NCBI RefSeq assembly: GCF_030817055.1 | Contig: NZ_JAUSYV010000002.1 | Span: 325,562-389,561, forward strand | Source of the DNA: Bacillus sp. V2I10 | Lineage (GTDB): Bacteria > Bacillota > Bacilli > Bacillales > Bacillaceae | Length of the DNA stretch: 64,000 nucleotides | Reading direction: 5' to 3' | Part shown: positions 19,240 through 27,313 of the stretch, piece by piece | How the letters are laid out: each line of letters begins with the position of its first letter | Numbering within the stretch: the stretch's first letter is position 1 | The notes under the pieces: generated by a model | The model's database searches: none | What the model was told of the DNA's origin: nothing | Seen by the model: only the letters and a program-made list of their open reading frames with translations | Position numbers and translations under genes: made by a program

Positions 19240-19288
19240 AGAAAAACTGCACCTTGTTAGATGATGTCTAACAATTGGGGTGCAGTTC

Positions 19289-19990
19289 ATATGATCTCTG
19301 GGGTTTTCTTATTTAAATAGCCATTTTTTCGGGCACTTCGATCCAGCCTACTTGCTCAGATACTATCTCTTTAACCGCAGCAAGGATGATCTGATCTTTT
19401 TCTCTTTCAGATAACCCCACAAATTCCTCTTCATCAAAAGTAATAACAAAATCACTTGGCACCTTAGCAATCACTCTCATATGATCCCCTCATTTCGGAC
19501 ATGTTTTTATAGGATATTCAAAACCATATAACCATATGACTGAATAATTACCATCCTCACATTTTTAAAATGTCGAGAATGTTCGTTTTTTTCTATGAAT
19601 CTTTTTTACAAGGAGCTAGCTTGTAAGATAGTGTATTTGCTAGCTCCTCACTATCATATGAAACGAACAATGAAAATAATCTCCTCCCTCCCTTTCGTGA
19701 TGCAGCTGCTGAATTGGTGCACTGAACCACTTTTCCGATTCGAAAAATCTAAGAAAAATCAATCCTATCTGTTATGTAGAAGAGGTGAGGGGAGGTATCT
19801 TAAAGCATTTTTATGATTGTAAGATTCATTAATTTATAGAAAAAAAGATTTAAAAAGCTTGTCTATGCTCCATTTCTTATAAACTAGACAAACCAAAAAC
19901 ACGAACAATCACCTTGTTCGTGGTGCAGATTTTTTGTATATAGCTAAGCTAAAAAGAACTAAATTTCCGTTCAAGTACCTTCACTTATTC
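19289..19990. repeat. Long direct repeat, copy 2 (about 0.70 kb)
   Basis: Same order as copy 1 (5076-5763): 55-codon minus-strand gene, TCGAGAATGTTCG with a T-run, the nested AGGAGCTAGC/GCTAGCTCCT hairpins, the conserved stretch, and the CACGAACAA hairpin. Similarity ends near TTCACTTATTC in both. The left boundary coincides with the IS end. The most diverged part is about 19480-19570. Confidence 0.85.
19313..19480 (-). CDS. Small acidic hypothetical protein (55 aa), copy 2
   Basis: Paralogue of the 5098-5265 product, starting MRVIAKVPSDFVITFDEEEF, same length, substitutions mostly conservative, ending in MAI instead of IAN. Ribosome binding site GAGGGGATC. Its terminator has been replaced by the adjacent IS end. 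Function unknown. Confidence 0.65.
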   Translation of the reverse strand: MRVIAKVPSDFVITFDEEEFVGLSEREKDQIILAAVKEIVSEQVGWIEVPEKMAI

Positions 19991-20205
19991 GACATGTATA
20001 AAATATTTAAGCTTGTTTATCATCTAAATAAATCTCTCCTGCATCCTCATTTCTCATTCTAATAAATATATTGCCTGTTCACTAAATGCCGATTATAGGA
20101 AAGCGACCCTTGTTAAATGATAAAGAACAGTTCTTTTCCAGGAAAGTCCTACATATCTTATAACATCACTGCATCACTCATTCACTTTTGGAGGTTGATT
20201 AAACA

Positions 20206-20499
20206 ATGGCGAAAGTTAAAGTTCCCAATAAATCGAAAAGTGCGAAAACAAAAGGATTAGGCGGAAAACGATGCTGCAGGTTCTCGACATCCGTCAGCAA
20301 TGATACTGAAAAGAAGTTAGACGCTCTTGCAGTCAGTACAGGTTTTTCTCGATCAGAGCTCGCAGATTACCTTCTGCAGGCATGTGTCAACTCACCTGAC
20401 TTTGTATATGCCCTGCAGGAAAAACACAACGTGAATGAAAAATACAAAGTCTATCCTACGATCATTAATGTAGGAGGAAAACAGCAAGTCGTTTACTGA
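20206..20499 (+). CDS. Small ribbon-helix-helix-type DNA-binding protein
   Basis: 97 residues with a Lys-rich N-terminus (VKVPNKSKSAKTKGLGGKR) and a central RFSTSVSNDTEKKLDALAVS plus TGFSRSELADYLLQACV, which fits a ribbon-helix-helix strand followed by two helices. TGGAGG precedes the ATG by a good distance. It could be a copy-number or plasmid-gene regulator. No family name is certain. Confidence 0.65.
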   Translation: MAKVKVPNKSKSAKTKGLGGKRCCRFSTSVSNDTEKKLDALAVSTGFSRSELADYLLQACVNSPDFVYALQEKHNVNEKYKVYPTIINVGGKQQVVY

Positions 20500-20526
20500 G
20501 CCATCAATCCAGGTGGCTTTTTTATT
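20498..20526 (+). terminator. Terminator of the RHH gene
   Basis: GAGCCA pairs with TGGCTT, followed by six T, right after the stop. It overlaps the end of the convergent zinc-ribbon gene. Confidence 0.7.
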
Positions 20527-20677
20527 TTGCTTTTTTCTTAGGGGGAATGGCAAACTTCAATCCTTGCTGGATCCATTTCGTTTCTTTTTCATGGCAGCTC
20601 TTGCATAGGCCATTGCGTTTTTTGTGCTGAGCAATATCTCTCACTCGGATATATTTATCACATTTTCTGCATTCCAT
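20522..20677 (-). CDS. 51-aa zinc-ribbon-like small protein
   Basis: The product starts MECRKCDKYIRVRDIAQHKK and continues RNGLCKSCHEKETKWIQQGL with a Lys-rich tail. Two CxxC pairs 20 residues apart suggest a single zinc ribbon that binds nucleic acid. AAGGAG lies upstream on the minus strand. It is convergent with and overlaps the terminator of the RHH gene. A decayed second copy lies at 20955-21125. Confidence 0.6.
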   Translation of the reverse strand: MECRKCDKYIRVRDIAQHKKRNGLCKSCHEKETKWIQQGLKFAIPPKKKAK

Positions 20678-20954
20678 GATTATCATTCTCCTTGATTCCT
20701 AGTGTCTTGCTAACACTATTGACCAAATGAGATTGGTTTATACATAGAAAATGTTTTAAATGTCTAGAAGGATCTGATTTTCATTGAAAGACATTGTGAA
20801 CATAAAAAAATCCTTCTTAAGAAGGACTTAGACTTGTAAACAATTTATTTAATTTAAGGGGGTATTAGCAGTATACCCATTTTAATAATTTTATATACAT
20901 ATAGGTTAATATCTTTCAATAGTGTATTGAATACCAAATAGGGGGAGGGGAGGA

Positions 20955-21280
20955 GCAAGTCGTTTACTAAGTATCAGTCCAGATGGCTTTTTTATATTTC
21001 TTTTCTCTTTGGATCTATTGTCATGGCAGTTCTTGCACAGGTCGTTGCGTTTTTTAGTACTGAGATTTATCTCTCACTCTAATATTCTTATACCATTTTC
21101 TGCATTCCATTATTATTAATCTCCTTGATTCTATATGTGTTGATCACTATTGACCAAAAGAATTTTCTTATACATATAAATCGATTTTAAGAGCCTAAAA
21201 GATCTCATTTTAATTGAAAGGTTTTATAATAAAAAAGTCCTTAATTAGAAGGACTTTAACTTACAACAATTTATTTTCTA
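20955..21280. repeat. Decayed tandem duplicate of the RHH-end/zinc-ribbon segment
   Basis: AGCAAGTCGTTTACT, ATGGCTTTTTTAT, TCATGGCAGTTCTTGCA and GCATTCCATTATTA correspond in order to 20484-20690, and the following CACTATTGACCAAA and GAAGGACTT hairpin correspond to 20715-20830. The small gene in this copy is frameshifted. The copies are about 460 bp apart. Confidence 0.75.
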
Positions 21281-21390
21281 TAATAGGGGATATCAGTAGA
21301 GACACGACGATACCAAGGTAGTTGTAATTTAAGATTCTTCATATTTCATTAGCCATTCCTGTTTTTTTCTCGATTGAAGGCTAATCTCAG

Positions 21391-21654
21391 CTATACAATT
21401 TTAGAAGCATGTATATTGTTTGGTTCAAGCCCATTACATGCGATTTTCATTTTTGAAAGTGTACCTTTCAATGTCTGTTCTTGATTACATTGTCCATTTA
21501 AGTACATTTCTGAAAAGTCTAATACTGCTCTTGCCAACAACTCAACTACATTTTTTGGGGTATAAGAATCTGGCATGTATTTATCATGCAAAACGATACG
21601 TACGATTTCTTCTGAAAGCTGTTTAATCTTCATAACCCTTTCGATATCCTGCAT
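21391..21654 (-). CDS. Hypothetical protein (87 aa)
   Basis: GGAGGGG on the minus strand selects the ATG at 21654; the open frame upstream is not needed. The product starts MQDIERVMKIKQLSEEIVRI, is mostly helical in composition and has two Cys. I do not recognise a family. It stands alone before the PepSY gene. Confidence 0.55.
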   Translation of the reverse strand: MQDIERVMKIKQLSEEIVRIVLHDKYMPDSYTPKNVVELLARAVLDFSEMYLNGQCNQEQTLKGTLSKMKIACNGLEPNNIHASKIV

Positions 21655-21814
21655 TTTAGACCCCTCCATGTAGAAATTTATATAGTGTTTCTGCAAAAGT
21701 TTTCCTGAGTCCTTTGTATTTTTTAAAATAATACAAAAGATAAATGCAACTCCTATTTTTTGCTTTAATCTTCACTATTTGATGGATTAATTTTCACAAT
21801 ATAAATTCCCATCA

Positions 21815-23227
21815 TCAACTTAGCCAAGTCTTTAATGGATTAATTTTCGCGATGACAAAACGATCGAATAGGAACACAATAATAATAGATATACCCACTA
21901 ATGGCATGATGACCCCCATCGCGAGCATGATAATGAATACGGTTCTTGTCATTTTTTTATCTTTTGGATTGGCCGGAGATCCTAGCCTTCCTTCAGGTTT
22001 TCGTTTACGCCACATGATAAAGGAACTGACAACTAAGCCGATTAGCCCTATACAAACAATAAGTCCGATAATTTGATTAGCCAATCCGAACAATCGTCCT
22101 TCATGTAGTGCAATACCCATAGTAATAGCTTTTGCCATGATGCCATAGTCATTAAAACGAACGTCACTTAAAACGGAGCCAGTATATTGGTCTACATGTA
22201 ATGTAGCATTATCCCCTGGTTTTGTAGGGGAAGTGGCAATGGTATATACACCCATTTTACCTTGTGGTATGGAAATCGTATAAGGTTTCATTATCTCCTT
22301 GTTTTGGGCAATATAGGTAACATCTTCAAGTGATATAGGTACATATCCACTTGTTGTCGAAGAACCTGGAACCGGTAAATTCTCTGTTGCCCAAGGAACA
22401 TCTTCTGCCACATCTTTTGTTTTAACTGTTGACTCTGGTTTTTCACCCCCACTATTAGCAAAAGGTGGGTACCCAGTATTAGTTGAGGTTGCAAGACGAT
22501 TTATTTGTTCACCCATCACCCCAGACCAAGGAAGTCCGGTTACAATTAAAATCAAAATAAACACTGATAGCCAAAACGCTGGTACAGCATGCATATCTCG
22601 CCAAAAAATTCTCCCTTTCGTTTTAAACCTTGGCAAAATGGTTCCCCATACGGACGCCTTATTTCGTGGCCACCAAATATATAACCCTGTGATGAGCAAA
22701 ATGACAGCCCAACATGCAGCTAGTTCAACAATTCGATTTGCAACAGTACCGCCAACAATTAATTCACTATGAAGCTTTTTAAAGATCTCTGTAAATTTTT
22801 CCTCATTTTTCAATAAACCAGTAATTTCGCCGTTATAAGGATTAATGAAAACAGAAGACATTTGACCATTTTCTATAACACTAAATTCAGTTGTTCGCGA
22901 GGCATCGTCATAATATTTAATAGCAGTAATTGTTCCATCAGGATAGGCTTCCTTCACTTTAGATACTTGTGCAGATGAAGATAAGGTTGAGGAACCATCG
23001 TTTTGAACATAATACAGTTTTTGATAGAGAATAGACTCAATTTGAGGTTTGAATAAGTATACTGACCCACTAAATGCAAGAATAATAAGAAATGGTGAAA
23101 ATAGGAGACCAGCATAAAAGTGCCATCTCCAAACGACTTGATAAAGATAGGATTGCTTTTGATTAGTTTGTTTTTCAGAATTTTTTACCTGATTATTTAT
23201 CATTTGATCTATTTTCAAAGCTTTCAT
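21815..23227 (-). CDS. PepSY-associated membrane protein
   Basis: 470 residues, with an N-terminal membrane segment WHFYAGLLFSPFLIILAFSG, a PepSY-like extracytoplasmic region (SKVKEAYPDGTITAIKYYDD), then further membrane segments (ELAACWAVILLITGLYIWWP; FWLSVFILILIVTGLPWSGV) and one at the C-terminus (about four to five in all). Such proteins are often tied to iron, haem or copper handling and can act as reductases of metal chelates. GAAGGAG precedes the ATG. It lies 14 bases after a YcnK-like copper regulator gene, so copper control is likely. Confidence 0.85.
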   Translation of the reverse strand: MKALKIDQMINNQVKNSEKQTNQKQSYLYQVVWRWHFYAGLLFSPFLIILAFSGSVYLFKPQIESILYQKLYYVQNDGSSTLSSSAQVSKVKEAYPDGTITAIKYYDDASRTTEFSVIENGQMSSVFINPYNGEITGLLKNEEKFTEIFKKLHSELIVGGTVANRIVELAACWAVILLITGLYIWWPRNKASVWGTILPRFKTKGRIFWRDMHAVPAFWLSVFILILIVTGLPWSGVMGEQINRLATSTNTGYPPFANSGGEKPESTVKTKDVAEDVPWATENLPVPGSSTTSGYVPISLEDVTYIAQNKEIMKPYTISIPQGKMGVYTIATSPTKPGDNATLHVDQYTGSVLSDVRFNDYGIMAKAITMGIALHEGRLFGLANQIIGLIVCIGLIGLVVSSFIMWRKRKPEGRLGSPANPKDKKMTRTVFIIMLAMGVIMPLVGISIIIVFLFDRFVIAKINPLKTWLS

Positions 23228-23241
23228 TTGATTTGCTCCTT

Positions 23242-23817
23242 CTATCCTTTAGAAATGCAACACGTTTTTCCATTCATTTCTTCATTAATTTCTTTAATTG
23301 CTTCTTCAAAATTATAGATACTGCCTCCAAATCCTAGTTGAAATTGTTTTGCTTGTTTAAAAGAGCCAAATACGATGACCTGTGGGTGACAGTAATTAAG
23401 ATTAAGATCTGCATTCAACAGAAATGTCGCTATCTTAGCACTTATCGTTGTATCCTTTAAAAAGTCATAACAAATGATTTGAGAAACTTCTTTTTCCATA
23501 ACTTGATATCGAAGGAGACCACAATGAGCGCAACAAGTATGTTCGACTTGTTGATTTAATTTGATGAGTTGAACGGAGAATCTCGTGTTTGAATTTTTAT
23601 TGCAATAAGAACAAATGTAAGGAGAAACATCGGGTTTAGGAATAAGAGTTATTCCATTCGATGTTTTTAGCACCTTCTGCTGCCCAATTAGTGGTTTTAA
23701 GTCACGGTAGACAGTCATTTCAGACACACTGAGTCTTTGACTGATTACAGAAACTTTCAAACTCGCTTCTTCTTCTAACCATGTTAAAATTTGTTGCTGT
23801 CGTTCAACCGGTAACAC
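23242..23817 (-). CDS. ycnK: YcnK-like copper-sensing DeoR-type regulator
   Basis: A DeoR-type helix-turn-helix (VERQQQILTWLEEEASLKVSV, MTVYRDLKPL) is joined to a NosL-like Cys-rich domain: ICSYCNK, HTCCAHCGLLRY, ICYDFL and a final CC. Length (191) and order match B. subtilis YcnK (190), which represses copper-uptake genes. GGAGGGG supports GTG 23817; the TTG at 23832 lies inside the Shine-Dalgarno. In B. subtilis the gene precedes ycnJ-ycnI; here it precedes a PepSY gene instead. Confidence 0.85.
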   Translation of the reverse strand: MLPVERQQQILTWLEEEASLKVSVISQRLSVSEMTVYRDLKPLIGQQKVLKTSNGITLIPKPDVSPYICSYCNKNSNTRFSVQLIKLNQQVEHTCCAHCGLLRYQVMEKEVSQIICYDFLKDTTISAKIATFLLNADLNLNYCHPQVIVFGSFKQAKQFQLGFGGSIYNFEEAIKEINEEMNGKTCCISKG

Positions 23818-23831
23818 ATTTGACCCCTCCA

Positions 23832-23849
23832 ATCGATATGGTTATCGAT
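23832..23849 (-). promoter_or_regulatory. Palindrome upstream of the ycnK-like gene
   Basis: ATCGATA and TATCGAT flank TGGT, about 15 bases before the start codon. A repressor operator is likely; which protein binds is not shown. Confidence 0.5.
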
Positions 23850-24231
23850 AAAAATCGTACCTTAAGATAACGTGATACATCCTTAAACTAAATGAAGCAC
23901 GCATTCAGCATACCTTCAATTAAATTCATAATAACCGAATATATTATTTAAACATTGTAAAAAACGGTAAAAAATGTTGAACTTTAACACATTAATAATC
24001 AATCCATACGTTGATGAAAAAAGGTGAGGTATTGTGGGGTGAAGGAAACATTTCAGAATTTTATTGAGGTTGAAAAAGATTGATAACGTGTTTAAATACG
24101 AGGAGGAATAAAATAATATAACAATTAGAAAATGACGTAAAAAAAGACCAGCAGCTGCCAGTCTAAAGGAATCATTCTAATTGTATTCTATGTGGGCAAA
24201 ATCTCACTCTAAGTAATTATTAAATAAAAAC
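23850..24231. other. Intergenic, no supported gene
   Basis: Only short frames without ribosome binding sites. One small hairpin (AGAC/GTCT around GCAGCTGC) lies near 24147, shortly after the end of the decayed iclR gene. Confidence 0.4.
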
Positions 24232-24765
24232 CTATCTTGGTTTCATCCATCCTAGTTCTTCCGAAATTTCTTCAGCTGCTCTTTTTGTTTCACTTACAAT
24301 ATATTTTGCCACATGGTCCTTAAATCTTGTTATCGGGCCACCCACGCTTATAGAAGCAACCACCTTATTTTCCCAGGAAAAAATCGGAGCTGCAACGCTA
24401 AATGTTCCTTTTGTTGTTTCCCCTTTAGAAATAGCAATCCCCAACTCCTTAATGATTTTTAACTCATCTTCTAATTTCTCTAAGTCATTAATTTCGCCTT
24501 TTGCAATAAGATCGCGAATAATTTGATACTTTGCTTCTCTATTCAAATTAGCTAAAAGCACCTTTTTAGACTTTAATGCAGTTAGAGCTCTCAATAAGGG
24601 ATATTTTTCGTTTCATTGTTTTTAAATACAAAGCCATATTCCGCAAGACTTGAAAGTAATCTATGCACCGTTTGAATAGGTATGTCAAGCTCGCGGCTAA
24701 CTTCAGTTGCACTCCACTCCTCCTTAGCCTCATTCGGTATAATGGCAGTGAGCAGCGTAATAGTA
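24232..24765 (-). pseudogene. Decayed IclR-family regulator
   Basis: The 5' part (about 24765-24597) encodes an IclR helix-turn-helix (ATEVSRELDIPIQTVHRLLS then SLAEYGFVFKNN) and ends at a stop. The 3' part (24594-24232, another frame) encodes the effector domain from LRALTALKS to SISVGGPITRF and the end. The linker between them is shortened. The segment thus has an internal deletion and a frameshift. The effector-domain fragment alone has a TTG but no good ribosome binding site. Confidence 0.75.
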
Positions 24766-24908
24766 ATCAATACTATAGCGATTTAACTTAGATTTGTTGA
24801 GACCGACCATCCCAAAAAAAGGTCCAATTAAGGTCTTTAAGTAAGATTTAAAAGATACCTTTGTAATCATAATATATAACTTTTATATGGAGTCATTAAC
24901 AAGATGTA

Positions 24909-24957
24909 AAAAACCATGTGCAGAAACCTTTATTAAAGTATCTGCACATGGTTTTTT
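24909..24957. terminator. Strong bidirectional terminator-like stem
   Basis: AAAACCATGTGCAGA and TCTGCACATGGTTTT form a 15-bp stem with a 16-nt loop and seven T. It insulates the RuMP region from the IclR remnant. The rest of 24.77-25.12 kb shows nothing else. Confidence 0.85.
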
Positions 24958-25125
24958 TATATGGATTCGTTTGTGTATATTGTTTTTCTATCATAGGTCT
25001 CCTGATGAGCAATCTCTATTTTCGATTTCACTCACCCTCAAAAATATCCTATCTTTTGATTGAAATAGCTACCTAAAGAATTAATGAAGATCTTTCTTCA
25101 AAGTCTTATACGAAAAAGGCTTTTT

Positions 25126-25494
25126 CTACTCGATAGACTCGTTAATTTCTCCTTCGTTTTTCATAGCTGTAGCTTTCATATAATTTTTACCCCACTCATA
25201 CATAGACTCTAGTATGGGCATCAGACTTTTTCCCTGTTCTGTCAGTGAATATTCCACTTTGGGCGGAACAACGGGGTAGACTTCACGATGAACAATGAGG
25301 TCTTCTTCCAATTCTCGCAATTGATTAACTAACATTCTTTGTGTGATGCCAGGCATAAGAGACTTTAATTCGTTAAATCGCTTTGTTCCCTCTTTGCCCA
25401 GATGCCATAAAATAAGCATCTTCCATTTACCACCAATAACAGAAAGTGTTAATTCTTTTTCACAGTTAAACGGCTTATCACAAAGATGTCCCAT
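25126..25494 (-). CDS. hxlR: HxlR-type formaldehyde-responsive activator, copy 1
   Basis: 122-residue winged helix-turn-helix protein, very close to B. subtilis HxlR along its length: FNCEKELTLSVIGGKWKMLI, KRFNELKSLMPGITQRMLVN, and HREVYPVVPPKVEYSLTEQG. Cys11 and Lys13 are present; in B. subtilis HxlR this pair is reported to be cross-linked by formaldehyde, which turns on hxlAB. GGAGGTG precedes the ATG. It diverges from zwf across one 40-bp box. Two paralogues lie at 33287 and 39512. Confidence 0.92.
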   Translation of the reverse strand: MGHLCDKPFNCEKELTLSVIGGKWKMLILWHLGKEGTKRFNELKSLMPGITQRMLVNQLRELEEDLIVHREVYPVVPPKVEYSLTEQGKSLMPILESMYEWGKNYMKATAMKNEGEINESIE

Positions 25495-25522
25495 TTATTT
25501 CACCTCCATTTCCAGCATACTG

Positions 25523-25589
25523 GTATACAATTTGTCACTATATGACCACGAAGTGCGTACTTACGGATAAATATTATACACGTTATACT
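25523..25589 (+). promoter_or_regulatory. HxlR box A and -10 of the zwf-pgi-gnd promoter
   Basis: Order: GTATACA, 7 bases, ACTATAT, 7 bases, AAGTGCGTACTT (25523-25562), then TATACT at 25584-25589. The same 40-bp layout and the same 27-nt distance to the -10 occur at five other places in the window. The -35 position falls on the end of the box, as expected for an activator-dependent promoter. Confidence 0.8.
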
Positions 25590-25628
25590 ATATTCTGTAT
25601 AGGTGATACGATCATAGGAGGGGATCAA

Positions 25629-27158
25629 GTGAATGGTTTAACTGTTCCACGTGACATTAATTTAGGCGAGGATGCTATCGATGTCTTAAATTCGTTGGAA
25701 GTCGATTCCGTAACTTTTGTCCTATTCGGAGCAACAGGGGATTTAGCCAAGAGGAAAATTTTCCCTGCTTTATATAATTTATTTTTAGATAAAAAAATGC
25801 CTAACTCGTTTTCAGTTATTGGTTTAGGCAGAACAAAATGGTCTGATGAAACATTTCAAAAACACGTGAAAGAATCATTGCCAATTTTTTCTAGACGTTT
25901 GACAAATGACGCTTCCCAATTGGAAGAGTTTCTTCATGCATTTCGCTATAGTCCTTTGGATGTTACGAATAGTGAGGGGTATAAAAAGTTATTAAACATG
26001 ATTCAAAAAAGAGAAGAAGAGCTAAGTATTCCTGAAAACCGCCTGTTTTATTTATCTGTATCACCAGAATTTGTTGATGTCATTACAACAGGCATCCAAG
26101 AAAGTGGATTAGGTTCAACAAAAGGATGGAAACGTCTCATTATCGAAAAGCCATTTGGGCACGATCTGAAGTCAGCCCAAAAACTAAATGAATTGCTAAG
26201 CAAAGATTTTAAAGAAGAAGAAATTTACCGTATTGATCATTACCTCGGAAAGCCGATGGTACAAAACCTTGAAGCTTTAGAATTTGCGAATCCTATGTTA
26301 CGAGCTCTATGGAACAACCAGTTTATTGCAAATGTACAAATTACGGCAAGTGAAACGGTCGGGGTTGAAGACAGAGCGAGTTATTATGACCAAGCAGGGG
26401 CAATTCGTGATATGGTCCAAAATCATATGCTGCAAATGCTTATGATGACCGCTATGCATCTTCCAACACAAATAAGTGCTAAAGAAGTCCGTCAAGAGAA
26501 GAGAAATGTTATGGAATTTCTAAGACCATTAAAGAAAGAAGATGTAGCTTCACACGTGGTTCGCGGTCAATATGGGCCGGGGGAAATTAATGGTGAACCT
26601 GTTATTGGATATAAAGAGGAACCTGGAATTAATGCTTCTTCAGTAAATGATACATTTGTTGCTGCCCGTTTATGGATTGATGATACATTTTGGAATGGGG
26701 TACCTTTCTATATCCGTACTGGAAAAAGAATGCGGGAAAAATCCACACGGATTGTAATTGAGTTCAAAGATCCTTTAAAAAATTTGCACATAAACCAAAA
26801 TGATAAACCTGCCCCAAATCTTTTAATCATTGAAGTCAGTCCGAACGAAGGGGTTTCATTACAATTAAATAGAAAAAATCCATTAAACAATGGTAAAATC
26901 GAGCCCGTTTTGGTTAATTTTTCAGCTAGTGCAAAAGAAGTACCAGAAGCATATGAGCTCTTACTATTCGATGCTTTGCGAGGTGATCAAACCTTCTTTG
27001 CCCATTGGAAAGAAGTTGAATTATCTTGGAAGTGGGTACAGCCTATTTTGGAAGCATTTGAGGATAATGTCCTTCCCCTTCATCCTTATCCTTCCGGTTC
27101 AATGGGGCCAGATGCTTCTCATCAATTATTGGAAGAAGACGGATTTAAGTGGTTATAG
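25629..27158 (+). CDS. zwf: Glucose-6-phosphate 1-dehydrogenase
   Basis: Oxidises glucose 6-phosphate to 6-phosphogluconolactone with NADP+. 509 residues from the GTG at 25629 (AGGAGGGG at 25617-25624); the open frame further upstream crosses the promoter and is not used. Nucleotide motif FGATGDLAKRKIFPALYNLF, and substrate site YRIDHYLGKPMVQN (the usual Glu after LGK is Pro here). First gene of zwf-pgi-gnd. In formaldehyde metabolism these three form the dissimilatory cycle: fructose 6-phosphate to glucose 6-phosphate to ribulose 5-phosphate plus CO2. Confidence 0.93.
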   Translation: MNGLTVPRDINLGEDAIDVLNSLEVDSVTFVLFGATGDLAKRKIFPALYNLFLDKKMPNSFSVIGLGRTKWSDETFQKHVKESLPIFSRRLTNDASQLEEFLHAFRYSPLDVTNSEGYKKLLNMIQKREEELSIPENRLFYLSVSPEFVDVITTGIQESGLGSTKGWKRLIIEKPFGHDLKSAQKLNELLSKDFKEEEIYRIDHYLGKPMVQNLEALEFANPMLRALWNNQFIANVQITASETVGVEDRASYYDQAGAIRDMVQNHMLQMLMMTAMHLPTQISAKEVRQEKRNVMEFLRPLKKEDVASHVVRGQYGPGEINGEPVIGYKEEPGINASSVNDTFVAARLWIDDTFWNGVPFYIRTGKRMREKSTRIVIEFKDPLKNLHINQNDKPAPNLLIIEVSPNEGVSLQLNRKNPLNNGKIEPVLVNFSASAKEVPEAYELLLFDALRGDQTFFAHWKEVELSWKWVQPILEAFEDNVLPLHPYPSGSMGPDASHQLLEEDGFKWL

Positions 27159-27313
27159 GTATTCATGCTTGGAAATAGCGACTCCTTAATGAAAACATAT
27201 TTTATCAGGTCCCTAATGAAAAGAATAAGTAAATCATAAGCATTAAAAATGAAGAATCTCCATGAAATGCCTTTAATTTTTGTGCATTTTCAAATGGGAA
27301 GGGGAAGTATTGT

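Larger units (their letters stand above)
18584..19289 (-). mobile_element. Internally deleted IS3-family (IS150-like) element
   Basis: The ends are related inverted repeats: TGAACCCAAAAAGTTAGACA (from 18584) and, read on the minus strand from 19289, TGAACTGCACCCCAATTG followed by TTAGACA. Only about 0.7 kb remains of an expected 1.4-1.5 kb: orfA is nearly complete, then joined to the last quarter of orfB. Flanking bases show no matching target duplication. The right end abuts direct-repeat copy 2 inside what is, in copy 1, the terminator hairpin of the small gene. Confidence 0.85.
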
